Assembly: GCA_942492055.1 (NCBI GenBank)
Contig: CALODP010000015.1
Coordinates: 806,001 to 870,000, forward strand
DNA from: CALODP01 sp942492055
Lineage (GTDB): Bacteria > Bacteroidota > Ignavibacteria > Ignavibacteriales > Melioribacteraceae
Reading direction: 5' to 3'
DNA length: 64,000 nt
Under the pieces are notes generated by a model. The model made no database searches and had not been told where the DNA came from. It worked only from the letters and a program-made list of their open reading frames with translations. A program made the position numbers and the translations under genes. Shown here one piece after another: positions 26,411 through 35,082 of this stretch; positions within the stretch are counted from its first letter, which is position 1, and each line of letters begins with the position of its first letter.

Positions 26411-27049
26411 CTAATGAAATAAATTTATTAAAATGAAAAAGAATATCTGAATTACGAAAAGGGCTATGGGTAAATCCGTTTTAATCTTTATATTGGCTCT
26501 GAAATAACCGAATGATAAGAAAAATCCGATAAGAAACCAGATTGAGTAATTCTTTAAAGGAATTATTCCCCCTTGCCAATGCCAATAGCTCAATTTCATA
26601 GCTACCGGCTCCAAAATCAGATCGAATACCAAAATCATGAAGGCCGCGAGAAAAGATTTGGAAAATATGGAGCTCCCCGCAATATTTCCTATCCCTATTC
26701 CCCCCCAAATAATCATAATCCAGTTAATCCCTATGATTACCGGTACGCCGAATAGCTTAACTCCAAGTACATAACCGTAATAATAATTCCCGAATATTAA
26801 TCCCGATTTTACTCCCAGAATCTCTATTATCATTGTAAATAAGAAACCTGCGATCAACCAAATAGCAAGAGGCTTGTTATTTTGCAATTCCAATGAGAAT
26901 AATACTAATCCTCCCGATAAAAGTAATACGAAAGGAGTTAATACTTTCATTAGGGAAAGTATTTCTCCGTCGGCTATATGTCCTAAAACTCCGACGGAAT
27001 AAAGTATTATTAATATTCGGATTACTAATTTATCTTTCGGCCTTTCCAC
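26411..27049 (-). CDS. cruF: CruF-type carotenoid 1',2'-hydratase
   Basis: A 212-residue integral membrane protein with about seven helices and the family signatures IIEILGVKSGLIFGNYYYGY, GVPVIIGINWI and a DLILEPVA element. CruF-family proteins hydrate the open psi end of gamma-carotene at C-1',2', giving the hydroxyl to which sugar is attached. It overlaps the glycosyltransferase gene by 25 bases, so the two are coupled, matching sequential steps. Confidence 0.87.
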   Translation of the reverse strand: MERPKDKLVIRILIILYSVGVLGHIADGEILSLMKVLTPFVLLLSGGLVLFSLELQNNKPLAIWLIAGFLFTMIIEILGVKSGLIFGNYYYGYVLGVKLFGVPVIIGINWIMIIWGGIGIGNIAGSSIFSKSFLAAFMILVFDLILEPVAMKLSYWHWQGGIIPLKNYSIWFLIGFFLSFGYFRANIKIKTDLPIALFVIQIFFFILINLFH

Positions 27050-28131
27050 TTGAGAACTCCGTATTCGGTTATAAATAGGGAATAAAAGCCCATGAACAAT
27101 AAAATTATCATCTGAATGGGAAAGAGAAGTATATTAATCAAAATATTTTGCTTACTGATATAGGATAACGAAAATCTTTGAATAATTATCAATCCCATTC
27201 CGAAAAGCAATGTATCGGAATAGGGAATGAGTATGAAGGGGAGAAGAAAGATTATTCCGAAATAGGCTATCATTATTATGAAAAGAATCCATGGTATTTT
27301 AAAACCTCGATAGAAATTTTTGGCGAATCCGTTTAACCCTTCGAAAAAAGTATCATACATTTTGCATTTTACTTTTCCCCCTCCCAAACAGGTCATTATT
27401 TTCATCTTTTTCGATTTTAGTATTCTTGCTAACTCCATATCCTCTACGAATTCCTCCTTAACTGCTTCATGTCCTCCTATCTTGAGATATGATTCTTTCT
27501 CGAAAAAGAAATATTGTCCGTTCGCTGCTACAAACGATTTATTCGGGGATCTATAAACTTTTCGAAGAGGCAAAAAAGTAAGCAGAAGCCAATTCATAAG
27601 GGGAACTATTAAATATTCTCCTATGCTCTTCATAACCTGAGTCGGGAATACCGAAAGGGCATTAAGATCGTTATTTATTACCAGAGACAATGTATTTGTT
27701 ATCGCCTCTTTTTCAAGTACTACATCCGCGTCAACAAATAATAAATAATCTCCCTTTGCGCTATTTGCCAATTGAAAACAAGCCCAGTTTTTCCCTAACC
27801 ATCCTTCCGGTAGTGGTTTCCCTTTTATTACCTTAATGAAGTGATATCTTTTCGCGAAGTGTTTCGCGATCTTCAATGTTTTATCTGTCGATTCGTCATC
27901 AAGAATTATTATCTCCAGTTTCCTGAATGTTTGTCTGATTAGTGTATTTATAATAATAGATAGATTCGCTTCTTCGTTTCTCGCCGGGATTAAAACGGAA
28001 ATAAATTTATCATTGGGAGGTAGGGGGAGTTTACCTGAAAAATCTTCTACGGTGATAAAATTATAAATACTTACCACTGTAAAAAGAGAAAGATTAATAA
28101 GTATAAACCATATAATTATTTCCAAAATCAT
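27025..28131 (-). CDS. cruG: GT2 glycosyltransferase, CruG-like (carotenoid 2'/1'-O-glycosylation)
   Basis: A 368-residue GT-A fold enzyme with an N-terminal anchor helix, the opening SVLIPARNEE, DDESTDKT, the metal-binding DADV near residue 130, GGHEAVKEEFVEDMEL and three C-terminal helices. This layout matches the CruG/CrtQ type of hopanoid/carotenoid glycosyltransferases. It overlaps both the acyltransferase gene (ATGA) and cruF. It probably links a hexose to the hydroxyl made by CruF. The acceptor is inferred from context. Confidence 0.82.
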   Translation of the reverse strand: MILEIIIWFILINLSLFTVVSIYNFITVEDFSGKLPLPPNDKFISVLIPARNEEANLSIIINTLIRQTFRKLEIIILDDESTDKTLKIAKHFAKRYHFIKVIKGKPLPEGWLGKNWACFQLANSAKGDYLLFVDADVVLEKEAITNTLSLVINNDLNALSVFPTQVMKSIGEYLIVPLMNWLLLTFLPLRKVYRSPNKSFVAANGQYFFFEKESYLKIGGHEAVKEEFVEDMELARILKSKKMKIMTCLGGGKVKCKMYDTFFEGLNGFAKNFYRGFKIPWILFIIMIAYFGIIFLLPFILIPYSDTLLFGMGLIIIQRFSLSYISKQNILINILLFPIQMIILLFMGFYSLFITEYGVLKWKGRKIN

Positions 28132-28784
28132 TGGAATAAATCCTCCTTAAAATCCTTATTAATTGCGGCAATATTCAATAAGTTAATGTTCTCATAAAAT
28201 TCCGTCTTAAAAAGGGAAAAATCATTCTCAATTACCGATGATTTTAAAACTCTTCCGCATCTGCATAGTATGGAAGGTAGTTTTTCGTTATAATATTGAA
28301 TCTTAAATGCGATTGGGAGAATCGAAATATCAGTTCCGCTTAATTTCCCTATCTTTGTGAAACCGTTTTTTATTGTTAACGGCCGTTTATTAAAATCCTC
28401 TATCTCTCCTTGAGGATATACTATTATCGTATTCTCATTTTTATTTACTATCTCGGCCGAATATCTCAATGATTCCAATATATCTTGCCGATTATCCGGA
28501 GTAATAGAATAAGCTCCGACTTTTCTGAAAAAAGGATATTTTTTCAATTCTTTCTCCAGCATCATCAGATAAGTGTCACGATTTATTTTTTTTGATATAA
28601 GATAATCGGCGAAAAATCCGTCCCACCAGCTTATATGATTGGGAGTGATAATGAGGCCCGTTTCTTCCGGAATAATCGGCGGATTTCCGACTATTCTGAA
28701 ACTTGAAAAATGCTTCTTTAGCAAGCGGGAGATATATCTCCGAAAGATAAACACACTCCATTTTTTCCGGTCAGCTTTTATCAT
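28128..28784 (-). CDS. PlsC-like acyltransferase, probably acylating the carotenoid sugar
   Basis: A 218-residue acyltransferase with the NHISWWDGFFAD form of the catalytic H-x4-D motif and a YPQGEIEDF block in place of the FPEGT box. The family acylates glycerol-phosphate, lipid A or sugars. In the carotenoid operon the obvious acceptor is the glycoside made by the next enzyme (a CruD-like role). It overlaps the desaturase (ATGA) and the glycosyltransferase genes. Confidence 0.78.
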   Translation of the reverse strand: MIKADRKKWSVFIFRRYISRLLKKHFSSFRIVGNPPIIPEETGLIITPNHISWWDGFFADYLISKKINRDTYLMMLEKELKKYPFFRKVGAYSITPDNRQDILESLRYSAEIVNKNENTIIVYPQGEIEDFNKRPLTIKNGFTKIGKLSGTDISILPIAFKIQYYNEKLPSILCRCGRVLKSSVIENDFSLFKTEFYENINLLNIAAINKDFKEDLFQ

Positions 28785-30274
28785 TTCGTAGAAACCTCCG
28801 GAAAGAAATCGGAAACGATTTTACCCGATAATAATACCAAGGGAATTCCTCCTCCCGGATGAGCCGTTCCTCCGGCAAAATATAATCCCTTAATTTTTCC
28901 GGAGCGGTTCTTCTCTCTCAAAAAAGCCGCGTTTTTCGAATTTCCCGATAATCCGTAAATAGCTCCTTGGTAACAGAGTGTTTTCCTTTGAATATCTTTC
29001 GGAGTTATTATTCTTTCCGATACAATCTCTTTTCCCAAATCAATATCGGTCATGTTTTTTATTTTCTCTATTATACGTTCTCTTATATGATCTATTTCTT
29101 CAAAAGAAGTTGTTCCCGATAAATTAGGTGTATTAATCATCACAAACCAATTCTCGCATCCCTCGGGAGCATCTGAATCATTGATTTTTGAAGAGATATA
29201 AATATATATGGTAGGGTCATTCGGTATAATCTTTTCATCGAATAATTCGTAAAATTCCTCTTCGTAGTTTTCACTGAATAAAATATTGTGTGGTTCTAAT
29301 TCTTTATTCTTCTTTTTAATGCCCCATAGAAAAATGATCGCAGAACTTGATAATTCGGCTTCACGGAGTTTTGATCCCTTATCCAAAAGAGAGGAATATG
29401 TATTAAATACATCTCCATTATTTATTATCGTATCTGTTCGGATAATTTTTTTTCTGCATGATTCCGTTTTGATTTCTATTCCGGTTACTCTGTTTCTTTC
29501 GGTAATAATTCTTTTTACTCTTGTGTTAAACGAAAACTTAACCCCTTTTCTTAGAGCTAATTCATAAAGAGCGGTTGTTAATTCCGGAATTCCTTTCTCT
29601 AATGTATGAGCACCTAATTTTAATTCTATATAAGGTATGATGTTTAATGTGGCCGGCGCCAGATAAGGAGAAGAACCACCATATGTAGCAAATCTATTAA
29701 AGATTCTTATTAGTTTATAATCCCGAAAGAAACTTCTGTTAGCCTGATCAATTGTCCGGAAGGGATCTATATCTTTCAAATGAAATAGTGTTTTCCACGA
29801 TTTTTTGCTGAATAGATTATTTCTTATACTAAATTCCTTCTTCAAAAACAGATCTGAAGTTAAATCATATATTCTCTTGGAATAATTAAAGTACCTTTTC
29901 AAGTCCGCGTATCTATCTATTGTTTTCTCTTCAATCTCTTTTGCCAATAAAGATTCATCCGAATGGAAGCTGATAGGGCTATCATCCGGAAAGAAATATT
30001 TACAGGAAATATCCAGCTTTTTTAATTTAATATAACTTTCCGGTTTCTCATCGACCGAATAAAATAACTCTTTAATTACTTCCGGCATTGTAATTAGCGT
30101 TGGACCGAGATCAAAATAGAACCCTTTTACGGAAAATACTCCGGCTTTCCCTCCGGGATACTTGTTTTTTTCATATACCGTAACATCATAGCCTTTATGC
30201 GCTAATCTAATCGCAGAGGATAATCCGCCGAAACCGGAACCGATTACGACAATCTTTTTCTCTTCGGTTTCCAT
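28781..30274 (-). CDS. CrtI-family carotenoid desaturase, second copy (CrtD-like)
   Basis: A 497-residue FAD enzyme with the N-terminal dinucleotide motif VVIGSGFGGLSSAIRLAHKG, the YEKNKYPGGKAG strand and the C-terminal GLYFAGGTAHPGGGIPLVLL signature of CrtI/CrtD/CrtO proteins. As a separate CrtI sits at the operon start, this copy probably acts later, for example as a C-3',4' desaturase of the hydroxylated end. The start overlaps crtYcd by 31 bases. It might instead be a CrtI that shares phytoene desaturation. Confidence 0.85.
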   Translation of the reverse strand: METEEKKIVVIGSGFGGLSSAIRLAHKGYDVTVYEKNKYPGGKAGVFSVKGFYFDLGPTLITMPEVIKELFYSVDEKPESYIKLKKLDISCKYFFPDDSPISFHSDESLLAKEIEEKTIDRYADLKRYFNYSKRIYDLTSDLFLKKEFSIRNNLFSKKSWKTLFHLKDIDPFRTIDQANRSFFRDYKLIRIFNRFATYGGSSPYLAPATLNIIPYIELKLGAHTLEKGIPELTTALYELALRKGVKFSFNTRVKRIITERNRVTGIEIKTESCRKKIIRTDTIINNGDVFNTYSSLLDKGSKLREAELSSSAIIFLWGIKKKNKELEPHNILFSENYEEEFYELFDEKIIPNDPTIYIYISSKINDSDAPEGCENWFVMINTPNLSGTTSFEEIDHIRERIIEKIKNMTDIDLGKEIVSERIITPKDIQRKTLCYQGAIYGLSGNSKNAAFLREKNRSGKIKGLYFAGGTAHPGGGIPLVLLSGKIVSDFFPEVSTK

Positions 30275-30930
30275 TGTTCAAATAACCTGTATGTGAAATA
30301 GTATAATGTCAGTAGCACAAAGGAATAAAAGAAATCTTCAATCGGTATGGAAATGAATCTTATTCCTATTATTGATTCGGGATGGTAAGTAACAACCGGC
30401 AAATAAGTCAGATGCATATTAACAGCCATAAACGGGATATAGGATACCCCTATTAATATCCAATACCATGATGATTTCAGGTAATCGGATATATTCGGGA
30501 GAATTATCAAAACTATGCCGGAAAAGAGAAAGACAATTGATGTATACTCTTTATCTCTAAAAAGGAATGATGAGATGAGTAAGAGCAAACCGATAATTAC
30601 CAATCCATATTTCGATAACTCTATTCGCTTTTCCTTAATGTAGAACTTTATTACTTCATAAATAAATATAACGGAATAGGGGACAGTAATAAAAAAGAGA
30701 AGCTCTTCCAAAGGGAGGGAAAATAATGTTATTCCCGAATAATACTCTTCGTTAAAGCTCCAATTCCCCTTAACGGCAAAAATAATATCCCATATAATGA
30801 AAATTAATCCGGTGGTTATGGTAGAGAATAATACACCCGGATATTTTTTGTAAAACCGGACATTCTTCTCAAAAGAATAGGCCAAAGGGACAATGATAAT
30901 GCCGATATTTATTCCCAGATATGTTAACAT
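30244..30930 (-). CDS. crtYcd: Lycopene cyclase, fused CrtYc-CrtYd type
   Basis: A 228-residue membrane protein with about seven helices and two copies of the heterodimeric-cyclase repeat: TLFSLPLEELLFFITVPYSV near residue 75 and ISIPIEDFFYSFVLLTLYY near 195. The two acidic P-x-E-[ED]-x-[FL]-F motifs are the active-site marks. The fused form is usual in Bacteroidota. It cyclises one or both ends of lycopene to beta rings. It overlaps the CrtD-like gene. Confidence 0.9.
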   Translation of the reverse strand: MLTYLGINIGIIIVPLAYSFEKNVRFYKKYPGVLFSTITTGLIFIIWDIIFAVKGNWSFNEEYYSGITLFSLPLEELLFFITVPYSVIFIYEVIKFYIKEKRIELSKYGLVIIGLLLLISSFLFRDKEYTSIVFLFSGIVLIILPNISDYLKSSWYWILIGVSYIPFMAVNMHLTYLPVVTYHPESIIGIRFISIPIEDFFYSFVLLTLYYFTYRLFEQWKPKRKRLS

Positions 30931-30933
30931 AAT

Positions 30934-31482
30934 CTACTCCCTAAGAACTCTTATTTTTGATAATTGTTCTTCGGTTAATCTTTCGGAATAAATTAAAAAA
31001 TCTTTTACGTTATTTATTAGATCATATTCATCTTCGCGAAAATCATTCTCTTCCAATAACAATAATATTCTTTTCAGATCATCCTCCATCTCTTCGGAGT
31101 ATCCTAATATTCCCGGAACATGATGAAGAACGGAAAATCTAAGAAATCTGATTTCCAAATTATCCGGATCCATTCTTACCGCCACCTCCAAAATATCCAT
31201 CGAGTCCAAAAAATATGAGAACTTGGAAAAAGGCCAAAAAGCGTGTTTCGATTTCAAAGCTTCCGCCATTCCGAAATAAGCCATCAAAATCGGTTCTTCG
31301 GCAATTCTCTTTTCCAGATCGGGTAAAGATAAGTATTCAACCAATTCATCCAGCTTTTTCTCTTCTTCTATCGCCTCGTAAAATGTCGAACGGATATATT
31401 CAACTTCCATTAAGGAATCTATGTTAGCTAATAATTCTACCGAAGCAAATAGGAGAATGATTAGCGCTACTGACAATTTCAT
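30934..31482 (-). CDS. Secreted helical (TPR-like) protein within the carotenoid operon, function unknown
   Basis: A 182-residue protein with a signal peptide (MKLSVALIILLFASVELLA) and otherwise alpha-helical repeats resembling TPR or SEL1 units: PILMAYFGMAEALKSKH, SMDILEVAVRMDPDNLEIR, then a GILGYSEEMEDDLKRI helix. There is no catalytic motif. It is bracketed by crtB (1-base overlap) and crtYcd (3-base gap), so it is translated with the pathway. It could tether the enzymes at the membrane or export/insert the glycosylated carotenoid. Confidence 0.6.
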   Translation of the reverse strand: MKLSVALIILLFASVELLANIDSLMEVEYIRSTFYEAIEEEKKLDELVEYLSLPDLEKRIAEEPILMAYFGMAEALKSKHAFWPFSKFSYFLDSMDILEVAVRMDPDNLEIRFLRFSVLHHVPGILGYSEEMEDDLKRILLLLEENDFREDEYDLINNVKDFLIYSERLTEEQLSKIRVLRE

Positions 31483-32327
31483 TAAATCAACCTCAATATT
31501 CTTATTGTTATTATCGATTCTAACAACAAAATTATCTTTCTAAAGTTCGATACCCTTATTCTTCCCGATTTTAATTCTTCTATATCAACCGCTTTTATTT
31601 TTCCGAACAATATGTAATAGTAAAGATAAGCTGAGTAGACGCCTAATTTAACTCCATTGGGCAATCGTAAAATTCCTTCCAAAGCCAAACTGAATTCTCT
31701 TTCGATCTCTTTTTCCAATAATGTTTTATGATAATTATTTATTAGGTTCTCTTCATTAACATCCGGTAAATAAATTCTCTCTCGTTCTTCCAGATCACTC
31801 TTTATATCTCTTAAGAAATTCACCTTCTGAAAAGCGGAACCTAACATTTTTGCATTGAAGGCTAATTTCTTGTATTCTTTATTATCTCCTTTGCAAAAGA
31901 CTTTCAGACACATTAAGCCTACTGCCTCGGCAGAACCGAAAATATATTCGTCATATTTTCCTCTTTTATAATAAGATTGGTTCAAATCCATTCGCATACT
32001 TTTCAAAAATGACTCAATTAAATCCCATTCGATATTATACTCTCTTGCGGTCTGTTGAAACGAATGTAAAACAGCGTTAGCCGATATTCCGGTTGATAAG
32101 GCTTCCTTCAGATCCTCTTCCAACTTATTGAGTAGATATTCTTTATCGTAATCATGAAAAGTATCCACTATTTCATCGGCTAATCTTACGAATCCGTAGA
32201 TTGAATAAATTGGCCCTCTGAATTCCTTGGCAAAGGCCATTATTCCGAGACTAAAAGATGTACTATACGCTTTGGTAAGCGTTTCGCTCATTCTGTAAGT
32301 CGTTCTTTTGTAGAGTTCCATAGTCAT
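31482..32327 (-). CDS. crtB: Phytoene synthase
   Basis: A 281-residue trans-isoprenyl synthase. The opening SETLTKAYSTSFSLGI and the first Asp-rich motif DEIVD (YGFVRLADEIVDTFHDYD) bind GGPP, and the second, FLRDIKSDLEER, the other diphosphate. It condenses two GGPP to phytoene. The 5' end overlaps crtI by 65 bases; a start at the inner Met (32294) would reduce this. No GGPP synthase gene (crtE) is in the window, so that supply comes from elsewhere. Confidence 0.93.
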   Translation of the reverse strand: MTMELYKRTTYRMSETLTKAYSTSFSLGIMAFAKEFRGPIYSIYGFVRLADEIVDTFHDYDKEYLLNKLEEDLKEALSTGISANAVLHSFQQTAREYNIEWDLIESFLKSMRMDLNQSYYKRGKYDEYIFGSAEAVGLMCLKVFCKGDNKEYKKLAFNAKMLGSAFQKVNFLRDIKSDLEERERIYLPDVNEENLINNYHKTLLEKEIEREFSLALEGILRLPNGVKLGVYSAYLYYYILFGKIKAVDIEELKSGRIRVSNFRKIILLLESIITIRILRLI

Positions 32328-33789
32328 TTCTTATTCTCTCCGTAACTAATTTTGAGCTGATAATAACCATTGGCAAACCCGTACCGGGAGTTGTAGATGC
32401 TCCTACGTAGTATAAATTCTCTAATTTCTCATCTTTGTTCTTAGGACGAAAATATCCTACCTGACTAATATCGTGTGCTAAGCCTAATCCCGATCCTTTG
32501 TAAAGATTGAATTTTTCTTCCCAATCTTTCGGGGTCATTATTGTTTGTGAAACTATGTTTTTCTTTAAATCGAACTTTATTCGTTTTCCCAAATCTTCTA
32601 TGATATTATTTGCCAGCTCCTCCTTATCATCCCAATTACTCTTGAATCTTAAATCGGGGACGGGGCATAAGATATATAAACTCTCATATCCCTCCGGCGC
32701 TGAGGTACTATCTCTTTTAGATAGATTATTTACATAATAATATGGTTTTTGCGGACTGATTGATGATGTGAATATTTTATCTGCGTAGCCTTTGAAATTA
32801 TTTCCGAGAAAATAATTGTGGAGCATTAGATTATCAATATTTCCTTTCACACCCAAATAAATCGAAAACGGTGCTAATGTCCAATGTAGTTTATCAAGTT
32901 TTGCTTCTTTGAATTCTTTTCTCTTTAATACTTTTCCTCTGAAAGAAGCGGCATCCGAGTTTGATATGAAAATATCCCCTTTATATTGTTTGCCATGATT
33001 ATCGACTACCGCTATTACTTTTCCCTCCTCTGCAATAACATCCGTTATCTCCGTATCGAAACAAAATTCCACATCGCGGCTTCGCAAAACTGTTTCAATC
33101 TTTTCGATTAGGGAATATATTCCACCTTCGATAAACCAATAACCGTTATGCTTCATTTCGGTATAACTAAGCAAAGAATAAATTGCCGGAGTATGAAAGG
33201 GAGTATCTCCCAAAAAGAATGCTACCAAAGAGAAAATAACTCTCGCTTCATCGGAATCGAAAGTTTTCGATATTTCAGACCACATCGATTTCATCAAATA
33301 GGGGACATGTTTCCATGGAACCGAAGCAAGTGTAATAAGATATTCCGTAAGAGAATCGAAGTTCTTTTTAACTACCTTATTCTCCGTATCATGGAAAAAA
33401 TTGCCTCCTCTCTTGAGATATCTTTCCGTTTTATTCTTAAAATTTCTTTCCACATCAGCGAATTCTCTCTCTAATCTCGAAAGATCTTTCCATATTATTC
33501 TCGGATTTTCTTTCCCCTCAAAGAAAACCTGATACAAGGGATTCAATTCTTTTAGTCTGATTGTTTCGGGGAAGTTAGTCGCCTTAAATAATTCTTCCAG
33601 TTCGTAAGTCATGCTCATAAAAGAAGGCCCCATGTCAAACTTGAATCTATCCTTTTTGATAATATTTACTCTTCCGCCCGAATTATTCTCTTTTTCGATT
33701 ATCCTTATTTTATAACCCAAAGATGATAACCGTAAGGCAGTAGATAATCCGCCGAGGCCGGAACCGATTATTATAACATTATTTGCCAT
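32263..33789 (-). CDS. crtI: CrtI phytoene desaturase
   Basis: A 508-residue FAD-dependent desaturase with the N-terminal NVIIIGSGLGGLSTALRL, IIEKENNSGGRVN, and the C-terminal signature LYYVGASTTPGTGLPMVI. It is first in the nine-gene operon and so the probable desaturase of phytoene to lycopene. The start lies next to a divergent regulatory region shared with the HMA-AraC gene. Confidence 0.92.
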   Translation of the reverse strand: MANNVIIIGSGLGGLSTALRLSSLGYKIRIIEKENNSGGRVNIIKKDRFKFDMGPSFMSMTYELEELFKATNFPETIRLKELNPLYQVFFEGKENPRIIWKDLSRLEREFADVERNFKNKTERYLKRGGNFFHDTENKVVKKNFDSLTEYLITLASVPWKHVPYLMKSMWSEISKTFDSDEARVIFSLVAFFLGDTPFHTPAIYSLLSYTEMKHNGYWFIEGGIYSLIEKIETVLRSRDVEFCFDTEITDVIAEEGKVIAVVDNHGKQYKGDIFISNSDAASFRGKVLKRKEFKEAKLDKLHWTLAPFSIYLGVKGNIDNLMLHNYFLGNNFKGYADKIFTSSISPQKPYYYVNNLSKRDSTSAPEGYESLYILCPVPDLRFKSNWDDKEELANNIIEDLGKRIKFDLKKNIVSQTIMTPKDWEEKFNLYKGSGLGLAHDISQVGYFRPKNKDEKLENLYYVGASTTPGTGLPMVIISSKLVTERIRNDYGTLQKNDLQNERNAYQSV

Positions 33790-33823
33790 ATCAATAATCT
33801 TTTACCTATTTTTGAAAAAAGAT

Positions 33824-33849
33824 ATTCTTTGTTGTTATAACAAAGGAAT
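33824..33849. promoter_or_regulatory. Inverted repeat in the divergent crtI / HMA-AraC promoter region
   Basis: The arms ATTCTTTGTT (33824-33833) and AACAAAGGAAT (33839-33849) are complementary except for one extra base in the right arm, with a five-base spacer. They sit 35 bp before crtI (minus) and 44 bp before the AraC-like gene (plus). This is the only clear dyad in the 103-bp intergene and thus a candidate operator for either side. Confidence 0.45.
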
Positions 33850-33892
33850 GGTTTTCAAAAGTTTCATAAGATTTCTTTGAGTTCCGATAAAA

Positions 33893-34459
33893 ATGAAATT
33901 TTTTGTAAAAAATATGGTTTGTCCCCGATGTATTAAAGTTGTAAAAGAAGAATTGGAAAAAATCGGGGTTGTAATTCTTGATATCTCTTTGGGGGAAGTT
34001 TTACTCAAAGAAATTCCCGACGAAGAACAATTGGCGATAATCAAGGCGACTTTGGAAGCAAATGGTTTCGAACTTCTCGAAGATCGCAAAAAACAAATTG
34101 TCGATCGTATTAAAACTGTTATTATCTCCTTCGTTCGATGGGAACATGAAAAAACCGGAAAAACTAAACTTTCCGATTTACTTACCGAGGAATTGAATTT
34201 CGAATATTCATATCTTAGTTCTCTTTTTCGTGGGATTGAAGGGGATACCATCGAACACTATCTTATTCTGCAAAAAATCGAGTATGTAAAAGAATTACTT
34301 AAATATGACGAATTAACCCTCAGTGAAATTGCTTTCAAATTGGATTATAGCAGTACCGCTCATCTTTCAAATCAATTCAAGAAAATCACCGGAATGACCG
34401 CCGGAGAATATAAAAACATCTCAACAAATCCGAGAAAACCTCTGGATAATCTAAGCTAG
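33893..34459 (+). CDS. AraC-family regulator with N-terminal HMA (copper-sensing) domain
   Basis: A 188-residue protein. Residues 1-65 form a heavy-metal-associated-like ferredoxin fold with C10-P-R-C13 at the metal-site position (KNMVCPRCIKVV). Residues 85-185 are an AraC-type double HTH ending in YSSTAHLSNQFKKITGMT. The architecture is found in FCB bacteria next to copper exporters and fits here: CopZ and CopA follow 409 bp downstream. It probably activates them on Cu(I) binding. The role is inference from domains and context. Confidence 0.85.
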   Translation: MKFFVKNMVCPRCIKVVKEELEKIGVVILDISLGEVLLKEIPDEEQLAIIKATLEANGFELLEDRKKQIVDRIKTVIISFVRWEHEKTGKTKLSDLLTEELNFEYSYLSSLFRGIEGDTIEHYLILQKIEYVKELLKYDELTLSEIAFKLDYSSTAHLSNQFKKITGMTAGEYKNISTNPRKPLDNLS

Positions 34460-34868
34460 TTATCATTTCTCTCCTTATTCTTGTCAATCTATTATGATCA
34501 TAATAAGATTATCAATTCAGTGCTGAGTTGATGATGAGAATAAGTTTTGTAAAGCTCATTATAATTAAGCACTGTTTTTCGGCGCCATAGGTGCCGATAT
34601 CTCGGTAGCTACAGGAACCAAAGCAAATTCTTGAGCTCCGGAGGAGCGACATATTAATTCAGTGGTTATTGGTCTTGAAATATCATATCTGTTTTCTTGG
34701 AGATAAAGAATGAGCTAGGTTAGTATCATTTCATCTCTTTTATTTACATACCATCCTCAATAATCCATAATCGATCCAAAATTGTGTAAAAGATTATAAT
34801 AATCATGTAAAGTCTTCATATGCACTGTTCCATATATTTGAAAAGTAATTTAACAAAAAGGAGTAGCT
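34460..34868. other. 409-bp intergene with several palindromes
   Basis: No coding capacity was seen. It holds a 16-bp perfect palindrome TATTATGATCATAATA at 34490-34505, a hairpin at 34511-34532 (ATCAATTCAG / CTGAGTTGAT, one mismatch) and the two GC-rich dyads listed separately. The last 100 bp before copZ are AT-rich and likely hold its promoter. Confidence 0.6.
34580..34647. repeat. Pair of GC-rich palindromic intergenic elements
   Basis: CGGCGCCATAGGTGCCG (34580-34596) and GCTCCGGAGGAGC (34635-34647) are short dyads with a shared G-A-T-A-T / G-A-C-A-T-A-T flank. They stand out from the AT-rich surroundings. Similar GCTCC-GGAGC dyads are dispersed in many FCB genomes as mobile or REP-like elements, by general knowledge only. 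Other copies were not seen in the window. Confidence 0.5.
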
Positions 34869-35081
34869 ATGAAAGTTGTAATATCAATAGAAGGAATGGG
34901 ATGCGGGCATTGTATTATGGCCGTTAATAAAGAATTCGAAAAACTAGGTATTCCCGAATATGATGTTGAAATCGGCACTGCAAAAATTGAACTGCCTGAG
35001 GAAAAATATAATCCGGAAGAAATTAATAAGAGTATTGAGGAAGCCGGATTTTCTGTTGTTAGTCATTATATAGAGAAATAA
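34869..35081 (+). CDS. copZ: CopZ-like copper chaperone
   Basis: A 70-residue single heavy-metal-associated domain. The metal site is GMGCGHC near residue 9-15, followed by the beta-alpha-beta fold (KIELPEEKYNPEEINKSIEE) and a closing AGFSV. AAAAGGAGT precedes the ATG. It sits one base before copA, so both are co-translated. It passes Cu(I) to CopA. Confidence 0.88.
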   Translation: MKVVISIEGMGCGHCIMAVNKEFEKLGIPEYDVEIGTAKIELPEEKYNPEEINKSIEEAGFSVVSHYIEK

Positions 35082-35082
35082 T

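Noticed and set aside
34801..34868. Possible riboswitch before copZ
   Set aside because: No recognisable aptamer; the region is short and AT-rich, and the HMA-AraC protein explains copper control.
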